Notes: generated by a model not told the origin, from the letters alone. DNA of 23,023 nucleotides from Pseudomonadales bacterium (GCA_029244465.1 JAQWQN010000191.1:1-23023); one strand, 5' to 3'; positions 7,969-16,068 are shown, counted from the first letter of the stretch. Translations and numbers: made by a program.

Positions 7969-9105
7969 ATGGCATGGAATGACGGTGGCGACTCGGGCGG
8001 TAAAGATCCCTGGGGTAACCGCGGTGATCAAGGACCGCCAGATTTGGATGAAGCGATTCGCAAACTACAAAGTCAGCTGTCGGGCATCTTTGGTGGTCGC
8101 GGTGGCGGTGGCCGATCTACGGGCGGCGGAAGCGGTTTGTCCGCTGGCATAGTTGGTCTTATAGCGTTTGTGCTAATCGCGGTCTATGGGTTCACCGGCA
8201 TTTACCAAATTGACCAGCAAGAGCGTGGTGTGATCTACCGGTTCGGCGAAGTCTTGACTGATTTGAAAGGTCCTGGTTTGCATTGGAATCCGTCGCTCAT
8301 TGATGAAGTCGATGTGGTTAACGTGACCCAAGTCCGCTCACATCGACACCAATCGCTGATGTTGACCGAGGATGAAAACATCGTCGATGTCAGTCTGACC
8401 GTCCAGTGGGTTGTCGACGATGCGATTGCCTTTCGGGTGAACGTCTATAACCCCGAAGGCAGTTTGACGAATGCTACAGAAAGTGCGCTACGACACGTAG
8501 TTGGCAGTGCCACGATGAATGAAGTGATCACGGATGGTCGCGAAGCGATTGCGGCAGAAGTGCAGTCAAGATTGCAGGATTATCTTAATATCTACGGCAC
8601 GGGAATTTTTTTGCAAAAGGTCAACATCGACCGAAGCGCACCACCTTCGCAGGTTGAGGATGCGTTCAATGACGTACAAAAGGCAAAAGAAGACCAGCAA
8701 CGTTATATCAACCAAGCGACAGCCTATCTGGAGCAGGTAGTCCCGGAGGCCCGTGGTCGTGCCAAACGACAAGTCGAAGAAGCGAATGCTTATCGTGACC
8801 AGGTCGTCGCTAGATCGGAAGGTGAGGCGAACAGATTTGAAAAGTTATTGACCGAGTATTCGCTTGCCAAAGACGTCACACGTGACCGGCTATACATCGA
8901 TGCAATGGAGGGAGTGTTCACTAACTCCAGCAAGGTAATGGTCGACGTCGAGGGTGGTAACAATTTGCTTTATTTGCCACTCGATCAACTCACAAAACAG
9001 CGACAGACCGGTCGTGTCGATGAAACGATGATCGAAAATGAGGTTGAGCGCAGACTGCGTGAACAGACAGGAAACCGAGCGGCTAACGGTCGCTTGAGAA
9101 ACTAA
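7969..9105 (+). CDS. hflK: FtsH protease modulator HflK
   Basis: HflK is an SPFH/prohibitin-family inner-membrane protein that assembles with HflC into a large periplasmic cage around the FtsH protease and limits its access to membrane substrates. The N-terminus is a glycine-rich cytoplasmic stretch (WNDGGDSGGKDPWG, later GGRGGGGRSTGGG), followed by one transmembrane helix (about 57-78), then the SPFH domain beginning YQIDQQERGVIYRFGE. A long alanine/glutamate-rich helix (about 245-300) follows, and an HflK-type C-terminus ends NRAANGRLRN. Length 378 aa is normal. The start ATG follows CGGAG at a good distance. It is 11 bp from hflC. Confidence 0.97.
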   Translation: MAWNDGGDSGGKDPWGNRGDQGPPDLDEAIRKLQSQLSGIFGGRGGGGRSTGGGSGLSAGIVGLIAFVLIAVYGFTGIYQIDQQERGVIYRFGEVLTDLKGPGLHWNPSLIDEVDVVNVTQVRSHRHQSLMLTEDENIVDVSLTVQWVVDDAIAFRVNVYNPEGSLTNATESALRHVVGSATMNEVITDGREAIAAEVQSRLQDYLNIYGTGIFLQKVNIDRSAPPSQVEDAFNDVQKAKEDQQRYINQATAYLEQVVPEARGRAKRQVEEANAYRDQVVARSEGEANRFEKLLTEYSLAKDVTRDRLYIDAMEGVFTNSSKVMVDVEGGNNLLYLPLDQLTKQRQTGRVDETMIENEVERRLREQTGNRAANGRLRN

Positions 9106-9116
9106 CAGGTATAGAT

Positions 9117-9983
9117 ATGTCTACAAAAACACTGATCGGCATCATATTAATACTAGCGGCTGTCGCCCTAGCGTCTTCGACGCTCTATCGGGTGCAGGAG
9201 ACTGAACGCGCCATCCTCCTGCAGTTTGGTAACATCGTTGAGGCAGACTTGCAGCCTGGGCTTCATTTCAAATTGCCCATTGCGCAAGAAGTGAAGAAGT
9301 TCGACGCGCGAGTACTCACACTGGATTCTGAACCAGAAACGTATTACACGCTGGAAAAGAAGCCGTTGATTGTCGACTCGTTTGTGAAGTGGAAGGTTTC
9401 TGAAGTTCAGAAGTTTTACGAGCGCGCTTCCTTTGAAATAGAAAGGGCGCAGCGTTTGCTGCAAGAACGCGTCAATGAAGGTTTACGTAACCAAATCAGT
9501 CGCCGCGATATGCAAGAAGTTGTATCCGGTCAGCGAGACCTATTGATGAGCGAGCTGCGGCTCGATCTCGATACAGTGATGCGCGAGTATGGTGTTGAGG
9601 TGGTTGATGTCCGGGTTAAGAAAATTGATTTGCCAATAGAAGTATCGAGCGCAGTTTATGATCGCATGAACTCGGAACGAGAAATCGAGGCGCGTCAGTA
9701 TCGGGCGGAGGGCCGCGAACGGGAATTAGAAATTCGCGCTGGCGCGGATCGCGAAGCGGTCGTCATTGAAGCAGAAGCGTATCGCGAGAGTGAGCAGATA
9801 CGTGGAGATGGTGATGCTGTATCGGCTTCCACGTATGCAATGGCCTTTAACAGAGACCCTGAATTTTATAACTTCTATCGGTCAATCAATGCGTATACTA
9901 CGGTCTTTAAGGACAAGGGTGATTTGCTGATCTTGGATCCGAACAGCGAGTTTTTCAAATATTTGGAAAAAAGTGGCGGTTAG
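9117..9983 (+). CDS. hflC: FtsH protease modulator HflC
   Basis: HflC is the obligate partner of HflK in the FtsH-associated membrane cage. An N-terminal signal-anchor helix (about 5-23, LIGIILILAAVALASSTLY) leads to the SPFH domain starting RVQETERAILLQFGNIV. A charged helical segment rich in E and R (about 190-235, with EREIEARQYRAEGRERE) follows, and the C-terminus has the MAFNRDPEFYNFYRSINAY motif typical of HflC. Length 288 aa fits the family. It lies 11 bp after hflK, and the pair is surely co-transcribed. Confidence 0.97.
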   Translation: MSTKTLIGIILILAAVALASSTLYRVQETERAILLQFGNIVEADLQPGLHFKLPIAQEVKKFDARVLTLDSEPETYYTLEKKPLIVDSFVKWKVSEVQKFYERASFEIERAQRLLQERVNEGLRNQISRRDMQEVVSGQRDLLMSELRLDLDTVMREYGVEVVDVRVKKIDLPIEVSSAVYDRMNSEREIEARQYRAEGRERELEIRAGADREAVVIEAEAYRESEQIRGDGDAVSASTYAMAFNRDPEFYNFYRSINAYTTVFKDKGDLLILDPNSEFFKYLEKSGG

Positions 9984-10034
9984 AGAGTGATAACCGTCCG
10001 CGCGTAAGAGCCAGCACCGGCGCAACAAAGTGAC

Positions 10035-11234
10035 ATGAAGACTTACTGGCGCCTGCCTCGCGGGGTAGATGAATTGTTGCCGCCTGATGCGTGGGAGTTA
10101 GAAGTACTTCGACGAAAAGTTCTAGACCTGTTTGTTTCGTGGGGCTACGACTACGTCGAACCTCCAGTCATTGAATATTTGGATGCTCTGCGCGTTGGTA
10201 GCGGCGAGGATCTAGACCTACAAACGCTCAAAGTCGTTGACCAGGTTTCCGGCAAGCAGCTTGGTGTCCGGGCGGATATGACCTCCCAGGCAGTTCGAAT
10301 CGATGCCCACAGTCGAGTCACCGATGATATTCAACGACTTTGTTATGCGGGTAACGTCGTGTTCGCCAACCCACAACTTACACAAAGCTCGCGCGTCCCG
10401 TTTAAAGTAGGCGCAGAACTATTTGGGTCTCCATCGATTGCGGCGGACGCAGAAGTGATCGGCCTAATGATGGCTGCCGTACAAAGTGCCGGGATCGAAA
10501 ATCCTGTTCTGTTGATCGGCCACATGGGCATCTATCGATCACTCGTAGCGGATCTCATCGCGGCCGGCGATACGATTGATGAGAGTGAGCTCTTTGCCTG
10601 TATTCAGCGCAAGTCACAAGCGGACATCGCGGCTTTAATGCCTGATTCGGCACTGGCTCACATGTTAGTGGACCTGCCGTTATTGATGGGCGATGTTGAG
10701 AGCATCAGACACGCGCGAGATCGGCTCGAGGGAGCTGGGGATTCTGTCGTTGCTGCTCTAAATGAGCTAGAGCAGTTAGCCCGATTAGTGTGTGTAAATG
10801 ACGCGCAAATGAGCGTTCGCATAGATGTGTCCGAACTCTCTGGTTACGGTTATCACAATGGACCCGTTTTTGCGGTCTACCACCCTGAACATGGTCGAGC
10901 TTTGACCCAAGGAGGCCGTTATGACGGCGTGGGTGAGGCATTTGGGCGTGCTAGAGCAGCGACTGGCTTCGATATGGATCTCAAATCGTTGCTCTCCAAG
11001 GGCGGGCAAAACCAGGACATCATCTTTGCGCCGTTTGTGGCAACAGAGCCTGGCGGTGCCGACGAACGGGCAGCACGATTGGCCAAGGTTGCATGCCTTC
11101 GGACCGAAGGTGAACGCGTGCGCGTTGCTCTTACCGAGCGCGAAGCCATCCCGGAGAATTGCCGACGACTATTGGTCATCGTTGATGGTGCTTGGCAGGT
11201 AATTGATCACGTAAAAACTCACAGTAATAAATAA
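10035..11234 (+). CDS. hisZ: ATP phosphoribosyltransferase regulatory subunit HisZ
   Basis: HisZ is a catalytically inactive paralogue of histidyl-tRNA synthetase that pairs with the short form of HisG to perform and regulate the first step of histidine biosynthesis. The N-terminus WRLPRGVDELLPPDAWELE and the block LGVRADMTSQAVRIDA match the class II synthetase-like core of HisZ. GGRYDGVGEAFGRARAATGF is the C-terminal active-site-like loop. At 399 aa with no anticodon-binding domain it is HisZ and not HisS. The hflC-hisZ-purA order is known from Pseudomonas-like genomes. It implies that a short HisG, lacking its own regulatory domain, is encoded elsewhere. Confidence 0.94.
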   Translation: MKTYWRLPRGVDELLPPDAWELEVLRRKVLDLFVSWGYDYVEPPVIEYLDALRVGSGEDLDLQTLKVVDQVSGKQLGVRADMTSQAVRIDAHSRVTDDIQRLCYAGNVVFANPQLTQSSRVPFKVGAELFGSPSIAADAEVIGLMMAAVQSAGIENPVLLIGHMGIYRSLVADLIAAGDTIDESELFACIQRKSQADIAALMPDSALAHMLVDLPLLMGDVESIRHARDRLEGAGDSVVAALNELEQLARLVCVNDAQMSVRIDVSELSGYGYHNGPVFAVYHPEHGRALTQGGRYDGVGEAFGRARAATGFDMDLKSLLSKGGQNQDIIFAPFVATEPGGADERAARLAKVACLRTEGERVRVALTEREAIPENCRRLLVIVDGAWQVIDHVKTHSNK

Positions 11235-11249
11235 TAACGGTAGCAAACA

Positions 11250-12542
11250 ATGGGTCGAAATGTAGTCGTCATCGGTACACAGTGGGGTGACGAAGGTAAG
11301 GGAAAGATCGTTGATCTCCTAACGGAGCGGGTTGCTGCGGTCGTTCGTTTTCAGGGTGGTCACAATGCGGGCCACACCTTAGTGATTGATGGTGAAAAAA
11401 CTGTTCTGCACGTCATCCCGTCCGGCGTCCTGCATGACGACGTTCAATGCGTTATCGGTAACGGCGTCGTATTGGAGCCGCATGAATTGCTGAAAGAAGT
11501 GCGTGCTCTGGAGGAGCGAGGCGTATCTGTTCGAGAAAAGCTACTCATTTCGCCAGCCTGCCCGTTGATATTGCCCTATCACGTGCAGCTTGATCTCGCG
11601 CGCGAAGAAGCCCGCGGCAACAAGAAAATAGGTACCACAGGTCGTGGTATTGGACCCTCTTATGAAGACAAAGTAGCGCGTCGCGGACTGCGTATTGGTG
11701 ATATGTTCTATTGGCAGGCGTTTAGTACCAAATTGAATGAAGTCATGGAATATCACAACTTCATGCTGTCTGAGTACTACAAATCTAAGCCTGTCGACTT
11801 TCGAAAAACGCTGGACGACTGTGCCGCCGTCGCGGAACAAATCAAACCCATGGTTCGGGATGTTGTTCCGGTTCTGCACGGGTTGCGAGAAGGTGGCCAA
11901 AACATCCTCTTTGAGGGGGCTCAAGGTGCCATGCTCGACATTGATCTCGGGACTTATCCCTATGTCACGTCGTCAAACACCACCGCTGGTGGGACGGCCA
12001 TTGGTAGTGGATTTGGTCCAACGTATCTAGATTACGTGCTTGGGATCACGAAGGCTTACGCAACAAGGGTTGGCTCCGGGCCTTTCCCGACGGAGCTTTT
12101 TGATGACACAGGAACTCGATTGGCAGAGCAGGGTAATGAATTTGGCTCAACGACTGGGCGACCGCGCCGTTGTGGCTGGTTTGATGCGGTGGCGCTCCGC
12201 CAGGCGGTTCGGATCAATTCCATCTCAGGCTTGTGTCTGACCAAACTAGACGTATTGGATGGCCTTGAGACGATACGTATTTGTGTGGACTACGAAATTG
12301 CGGATGGCGTTGCAGCCGACGCGGGCTTCGGTAGCGAATACTACGAGTCCGTCACCCCAGTGTACGAAGAAGTCCCTGGCTGGTCTGAATCGACGCTGGG
12401 CGCGCGCACGGTCGAAGCGCTGCCCGCTAACGCACAGGCCTATATCCGCAGGGTTGAAGAAGCGGTTGGGGCGCCAGTCGATATGATCTCTACGGGCCCG
12501 GATCGAAAAGAGACCATTGTCCTCAACGACCCCTTTGGGTAG
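11250..12542 (+). CDS. purA: Adenylosuccinate synthetase PurA
   Basis: PurA uses GTP to join IMP and aspartate, the first committed step from IMP to AMP. Motifs are GTQWGDEGKGK (9-19) with the catalytic Asp, GGHNAGHT (36-43) with the catalytic His42, TTGRGIGPSYEDK in the IMP site, and TTGRPRRCGWFD, with a C-terminal STGPDR contacting guanine. Length 430 aa is standard. It starts 15 bp after hisZ and ends 8 bp before the Trm112-like gene, so all three are probably on one transcript. Confidence 0.98.
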   Translation: MGRNVVVIGTQWGDEGKGKIVDLLTERVAAVVRFQGGHNAGHTLVIDGEKTVLHVIPSGVLHDDVQCVIGNGVVLEPHELLKEVRALEERGVSVREKLLISPACPLILPYHVQLDLAREEARGNKKIGTTGRGIGPSYEDKVARRGLRIGDMFYWQAFSTKLNEVMEYHNFMLSEYYKSKPVDFRKTLDDCAAVAEQIKPMVRDVVPVLHGLREGGQNILFEGAQGAMLDIDLGTYPYVTSSNTTAGGTAIGSGFGPTYLDYVLGITKAYATRVGSGPFPTELFDDTGTRLAEQGNEFGSTTGRPRRCGWFDAVALRQAVRINSISGLCLTKLDVLDGLETIRICVDYEIADGVAADAGFGSEYYESVTPVYEEVPGWSESTLGARTVEALPANAQAYIRRVEEAVGAPVDMISTGPDRKETIVLNDPFG

Positions 12543-12550
12543 AGGTTTTT

Positions 12551-12742
12551 ATGGTCGATTCGAAGCTACTTGAAATACTTGTCTGCCCTGTAACCAAAGC
12601 GCCTTTAGTCTATAAGAAGGAGGTTCAGGAACTGTGGTGTCGGGCGAGTCGGCTCGCCTATCCCGTACGTGATGGCATGCCCGTTATGCTCGAAACTGAG
12701 GCAAGGGCGCTGATTGAAGAGGAATACGATACGCTCGGTTAG
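12551..12742 (+). CDS. Trm112 / YcaR-family small protein
   Basis: This 63-aa protein belongs to the Trm112-like family (E. coli YcaR type). It shows LLEILVCPVTKAPLVY, then a LAYPVRDGMPVMLETEAR block that is the family signature. In eukaryotes and archaea Trm112 activates methyltransferases; the bacterial role is not settled. The zinc-knuckle Cys pair is degenerate: C12 and C30 remain, but the second Cys of CPxC is Thr, so zinc binding is doubtful. In many proteobacteria the gene sits by kdsB or lpxK; here it follows purA after 8 bp. Its last four codons form one arm of an inverted repeat described separately. Confidence 0.85.
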   Translation: MVDSKLLEILVCPVTKAPLVYKKEVQELWCRASRLAYPVRDGMPVMLETEARALIEEEYDTLG

Positions 12743-12781
12743 TAGCTCATGGCAGTAATACCTCACACAAACTGAGCGTAT
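12729..12781 (+). repeat. 12-bp inverted repeat (long-loop hairpin) at the end of the Trm112-like gene
   Basis: ATACGCTCGGTT (12729-12740) can pair with AACTGAGCGTAT (12770-12781). Eleven pairs are Watson-Crick and one is G-U in the plus-strand RNA, with a 29-base loop. The left arm overlaps the end of the coding sequence. No T-run follows, so this is not an ordinary intrinsic terminator. It could close the purA transcript, protect its 3' end or affect folE2 downstream. Confidence 0.5.
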
Positions 12782-12812
12782 GCTGCTGCAGGCGTTCGAC
12801 ACCTGACTTGTG

Positions 12813-12818
12813 TACAAT
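12813..12818 (+). promoter_or_regulatory. Possible -10 box for folE2
   Basis: TACAAT lies 33 bases before the folE2 ATG at 12852. The -35 side is poor: TTCGAC at 12795-12800 is only 12 bases away. A start site near 12825 would exclude the upstream GTG at 12810 as the folE2 start. No palindrome resembling a Zur operator is visible in this gap. Confidence 0.3.
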
Positions 12819-12851
12819 CCACGGCCTGTTTGTAAATGCCTGAGGGCTGTT

Positions 12852-13802
12852 ATGACGAAGCCAACACTGGTCGCAAGCCAGAATATGCCAGACATCGCGC
12901 GCCGCGCCTTCAGTGCAGTTCAGGATACTCTTGATTGGGTCGGGATGAGCCACGTACACCAGCCGTTGCTGGTAAAAGATGGCGATGTATCGAAGGCGGT
13001 ACAAGCGATGGTTCAAGTTTACGTTAATCTTGCAGACCCGCACGCGAAAGGCATTCACATGTCGCGCTTGTACTTGTTGCTCGATGCGCACGCGGAGAAG
13101 AGGCCACTTACAGCGGCAGGGTTGAAACTATTGCTGGGTTCCATCTTAGAATCCCACCATGACCTGAGCACCAACGCGTTCGTGCAGTTTGAATTTGATC
13201 ACTTTGTCCGTCGCAATGCACTCGTTAGCGATAACCAGGGCTGGTCTTCGTATCCCGTTATGGTGAAGGGAACGTTGTTAGAGGGCGAGGTCGTCCTCGA
13301 ACTCTCTGTCGAAGTGCAGTACTCATCGACGTGTCCTTGTTCAGCAGCGCTAGCGCGGCAAATAGTCCAGAAGCAGTTTGAAGCTGACTTCGCTGGAAAA
13401 GCGGAGGTGACGTTTTCAGATGTACGAGCCTGGCTCGGCACGGAGGAAGGTATAAAAGCAACGCCGCATAGCCAAAGAAGCACTGCAAAGGTACTCGTTC
13501 GTCTGGCATCTGACATGGATGAACTTCCGATTACTGATCTGGTGGATCAGGTTGAGGGAGTCTTGAAAACACCGGTTCAAGCCGCGGTCAAACGAGAGGA
13601 TGAACAGGAGTTCGCACGCCTCAATGGCACAAACCTGATGTTCGTTGAGGACGCAGGGCGACGACTTAAGTCTACTTTTTGCGAAGACGATCGCTGGTGT
13701 GATTTCTGGGTTCGGATTGAACACCACGAGAGTTTGCACGCGCATGATGCGGTTGGTGTATTCACCAAAGGCGAAAAAAACGGCTATCTGCCGATCCCCT
13801 AA
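12852..13802 (+). CDS. folE2: GTP cyclohydrolase IB (FolE2)
   Basis: FolE2 converts GTP to dihydroneopterin triphosphate, the entry to folate and, in bacteria that make it, to queuosine. Unlike FolE it does not strictly need zinc. The protein has LDWVGMSHV near the N-terminus, GIHMSRLY (67-74, H69), EVQYSSTCPCSAALAR (154-169) with the active-site Cys161, HSQRSTAKV (206-214) and MFVEDAGRR (263-271). From the ATG at 12852, preceded by GAGGG, it is 316 aa, normal for the family. The open frame extends back to a GTG at 12810, but those 14 extra residues are not family-like and overlap a putative promoter. It is followed after 9 bp by a ketoacyl synthase gene. Confidence 0.95.
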   Translation: MTKPTLVASQNMPDIARRAFSAVQDTLDWVGMSHVHQPLLVKDGDVSKAVQAMVQVYVNLADPHAKGIHMSRLYLLLDAHAEKRPLTAAGLKLLLGSILESHHDLSTNAFVQFEFDHFVRRNALVSDNQGWSSYPVMVKGTLLEGEVVLELSVEVQYSSTCPCSAALARQIVQKQFEADFAGKAEVTFSDVRAWLGTEEGIKATPHSQRSTAKVLVRLASDMDELPITDLVDQVEGVLKTPVQAAVKREDEQEFARLNGTNLMFVEDAGRRLKSTFCEDDRWCDFWVRIEHHESLHAHDAVGVFTKGEKNGYLPIP

Positions 13803-13811
13803 GATAAATTT

Positions 13812-14933
13812 ATGCATTCAGTCGTCATTAGTGGTGCGGGTCTCTGGACCCCAGAAGAGTTTGTCACGAACGAAGAGCTAGTGGAGGCCTACAACGGTTG
13901 GGCGATTCGTTACAATGAACAACACGCGGATGAGATCACAGCTGGGCATTGTGAAGAGAAGCCACTGTCGAGTGCCGGGTTCATAGAAAAGGCCAGTGGT
14001 ATCAAGCAGCGCTACACGTACTGCAAAGAAGGCATTCTCGATATTGACCGAATGCGCCCGAGTATGCAGGAACGTTCACCAGACGAACTCTCTCACCAAG
14101 CGGAGATGGCTCTGCACGCTGCTCGAGCGGCACTGCACGCTGCAGGCAAACTTGCATCCGATGTGGATATGGTGGTTGTCTCCTGTGCGTATACACAGCG
14201 CGCATATCCTGCGATCGCGATTGAGGTTCAAGCCGCGCTGGGCATTGAAGGGTTTGGGTTTGATATGTTAGTCGCATGTTCCGCGGCGACGTTTGCCTTG
14301 CACCGTGCTTATGATGCGATCGCGGCCGGTTCCTCCGGGTGTGTTCTTGTGATCAATCCGGAGCTGACTACCCCGCAGGTAAACTTTCGTGACCGAGATG
14401 GGCATTTTATTTTTGGTGACGTGGCAACCGCGATGATTTTAGAGCGCGCAGAAACTGCAAGTGCGGACCATGTTTATGAAGTGCTCGGCACCAAAGCGAT
14501 TACGCAATATTCCAACAACATCCGGTCTGACTTTGGCTATCTTTCTTATGCCGATGATTCGGATCCGTTTGGTGATAGCAAGCTCTTTCGGCAGAACGGA
14601 CGTAAGGTATTTAAGGAAGTCTGTCCGATGGCTGCGCAGCATCTGACTCGGCAGATTGAAGAAACCGGACACGCGGTGACGGACGTAAAACGGTGGTGGC
14701 TTCATCAAGCCAATATTAATATGAATGATCTGATCGCTCGGCGACTGCTCGGGCGGGACCCGGAACCAAACGAAGCGCCGATTGTTCTGGATAAATATGC
14801 CAATACAGCTTCTGCCGGATCGATAATTGCGTTTAGTCTCCATCATGAAGACTTGCGCAGCGGCGACCTCGGTGTGCTTTGCTCATTCGGAGCCGGTTAT
14901 TCGATCGGTTCCTTAGTTTTGCGTAAGCTTTAA
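13812..14933 (+). CDS. Beta-ketoacyl-ACP synthase III (FabH-like)
   Basis: This is a thiolase-fold enzyme of the KAS III type, which condenses an acyl-CoA primer with malonyl-ACP to start fatty-acid chains. The catalytic triad is visible: Cys156 in DMLVACSAATF, His298 in WWLHQANINMN and Asn331 in YANTASAGS. The C-terminal glycine loop is SFGAGYSIGS. At 373 aa it is longer than canonical FabH (about 320). The N-terminus (MHSVVISGAGLWTP), the insert with FIEKASGIKQRY and the NFRDRDGHFIFGD block resemble, from memory, the Pseudomonas KAS III reported to divert beta-oxidation intermediates (octanoyl-CoA) into fatty-acid synthesis. Substrate is inferred, not shown. It lies between folE2 and a cation transporter, with short gaps (9 and 14 bp) suggesting co-transcription. 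Confidence 0.9.
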   Translation: MHSVVISGAGLWTPEEFVTNEELVEAYNGWAIRYNEQHADEITAGHCEEKPLSSAGFIEKASGIKQRYTYCKEGILDIDRMRPSMQERSPDELSHQAEMALHAARAALHAAGKLASDVDMVVVSCAYTQRAYPAIAIEVQAALGIEGFGFDMLVACSAATFALHRAYDAIAAGSSGCVLVINPELTTPQVNFRDRDGHFIFGDVATAMILERAETASADHVYEVLGTKAITQYSNNIRSDFGYLSYADDSDPFGDSKLFRQNGRKVFKEVCPMAAQHLTRQIEETGHAVTDVKRWWLHQANINMNDLIARRLLGRDPEPNEAPIVLDKYANTASAGSIIAFSLHHEDLRSGDLGVLCSFGAGYSIGSLVLRKL

Positions 14934-14947
14934 CAAGTCTGACGAAA

Positions 14948-15880
14948 ATGGCAGGTTCATCTAAGAAAGCAATTTATGCGGCACTTGTCGGTAACGCACT
15001 GATCGCCGTGACCAAATTTGGTGCAGCGTCGTATACAGGCAGTGCCGCGATGTTGAGTGAAGGTATCCACTCCTTGGTGGATACTGGTAACCAGGTGCTT
15101 CTCCTTTTCGGGATTCGACAGTCAATCAAACCTGCATCGCCAGAATTTCCCTTTGGACACGGGAAAGAAATCTATTTTTGGTGTTTTATCGTGGCGATGT
15201 TGATTTTTGCATTAGGCGGCACGGCATCGATCTACCAGGGCGTGCAGCACCTTTCTGATAGTGAACCGATCACTAACATTCTCATCAACTATGTGGTGCT
15301 TGGGTTTGCGCTGGTGTTTGAGCTTGGCGCACTCTACGTCGCCTTCAAGGAATTCAATAAAAGCCGGGGTCGCCAAAGCATTGCCAAGGCCGTACGAGAC
15401 GGTAAAGATCCAACCTTGTTTGTCGTTGTGTTCGAAGATACTGCCGCAACATTAGGTCTCCTAATTGCACTGCTTGGATTGGTACTCTTTCAGATAACGG
15501 GCAATGCGGTTTTTGATGCATTGGCATCGATCGCGATTGGCGTCGTCCTCATCATCACGGCCTTTTTCCTGGCACTGGAGTCAAAGAACTTACTGATCGG
15601 CGAGAGCGCCAGTATTGAAGTGCGTAACGCGATATCGGAAAAGCTGGCAAACGATCCGCGCATTATCACAACAAACGAAGTCGCGACACTGCATATGGGT
15701 CCAGACTTCATTGTCGTTACGGTTTCAGCTGACTTTGTCAGTGACATCAATTCTGATGAGCTTGAAGCGGCAGTGACTGAGATCAATGGCGCCATTAAAT
15801 CTGTAGACGATCGAATTAAGCGGGTCTTTGTAGAAGCGGAACGGCCCGAAAATCACGGTCTCGAACGTACGTCCTCATAG
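14948..15880 (+). CDS. Cation diffusion facilitator family transporter
   Basis: This is a six-helix CDF (SLC30-type) transporter that exports divalent metals such as Zn, Fe, Mn or Co in exchange for protons. Helix 2 carries SEGIHSLVDTGNQ with H41 and D45, the usual half of the transport site. FPFGHGKE (67-74) is the typical loop after helix 2. In helix 5 the usual HxxxD or DxxxD is replaced by FEDTAATLG (E163, D164), as in the ZnT9-like subgroup. A cytoplasmic C-terminal domain (about 212-300) follows, with VATLHMGPDFIVVTVSADF. Length is 310 aa. The metal cannot be told from sequence. It is the last gene of the folE2 group and converges on the minus-strand tRNA gene. Confidence 0.9.
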   Translation: MAGSSKKAIYAALVGNALIAVTKFGAASYTGSAAMLSEGIHSLVDTGNQVLLLFGIRQSIKPASPEFPFGHGKEIYFWCFIVAMLIFALGGTASIYQGVQHLSDSEPITNILINYVVLGFALVFELGALYVAFKEFNKSRGRQSIAKAVRDGKDPTLFVVVFEDTAATLGLLIALLGLVLFQITGNAVFDALASIAIGVVLIITAFFLALESKNLLIGESASIEVRNAISEKLANDPRIITTNEVATLHMGPDFIVVTVSADFVSDINSDELEAAVTEINGAIKSVDDRIKRVFVEAERPENHGLERTSS

Positions 15881-15936
15881 CCGAGCTGGATGGCAGTTCC
15901 TGAAAAATTTAAAATTCTGAAGGATAGAGCAGCAAG

Positions 15937-15981
15937 TTACCGCGGGCGGTAAAGCGGCATGGGTCCCGTGTTGCGAGACCC
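15937..15981 (-). other. Two hairpins immediately 3' of tRNA-Leu
   Basis: On the minus strand, directly after the encoded CCA, GGGTCTC pairs with GGGACCC across a 7-base loop (15981-15961, one G-U pair). A second perfect hairpin, TTACCG-CCCG-CGGTAA, follows at 15952-15937. The G-U pair of the first hairpin is a mismatch on the plus strand, so the structure belongs to the tRNA transcript. No T-run follows directly; a T-rich stretch lies about 20-35 bases further on. The hairpins may define the 3' end of the tRNA precursor for processing or termination. Confidence 0.4.
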
Positions 15982-16068
15982 TGGTGCCCAGGAGAGGACT
16001 TGAACCTCCACGAGCCGAAGCTCACTAGCACCTGAAGCTAGCGTGTCTACCAATTTCACCACCTGGGC
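15982..16068 (-). tRNA. tRNA-Leu (anticodon CAG)
   Basis: The minus strand folds as a class II tRNA of 87 bases with an encoded CCA. The acceptor stem is GCCCAGG with CCTGGGC and the discriminator base is A. The D-arm contains AAATTGGTAGA. The anticodon stem CTAGC/GCTAG holds the loop TTCAGGT, giving CAG (plus-strand positions 16032-16034), which reads CUG. A long variable arm GAGCTTCGGCTC and the T-loop GTTCAAGTC follow. The long variable arm and A discriminator confirm leucine. A tRNA-Leu near rnr is also found in Pseudomonas. Confidence 0.97.

Noticed and set aside
12810..12851. N-terminal extension of FolE2 from a GTG at 12810
   Set aside because: The extra residues are not family-like, overlap a putative -10 box, and the ATG at 12852 has a better ribosome binding site.
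12743..12851. Zur operator before folE2
   Set aside because: No AT-rich palindrome resembling known Zur boxes is present in the gap.
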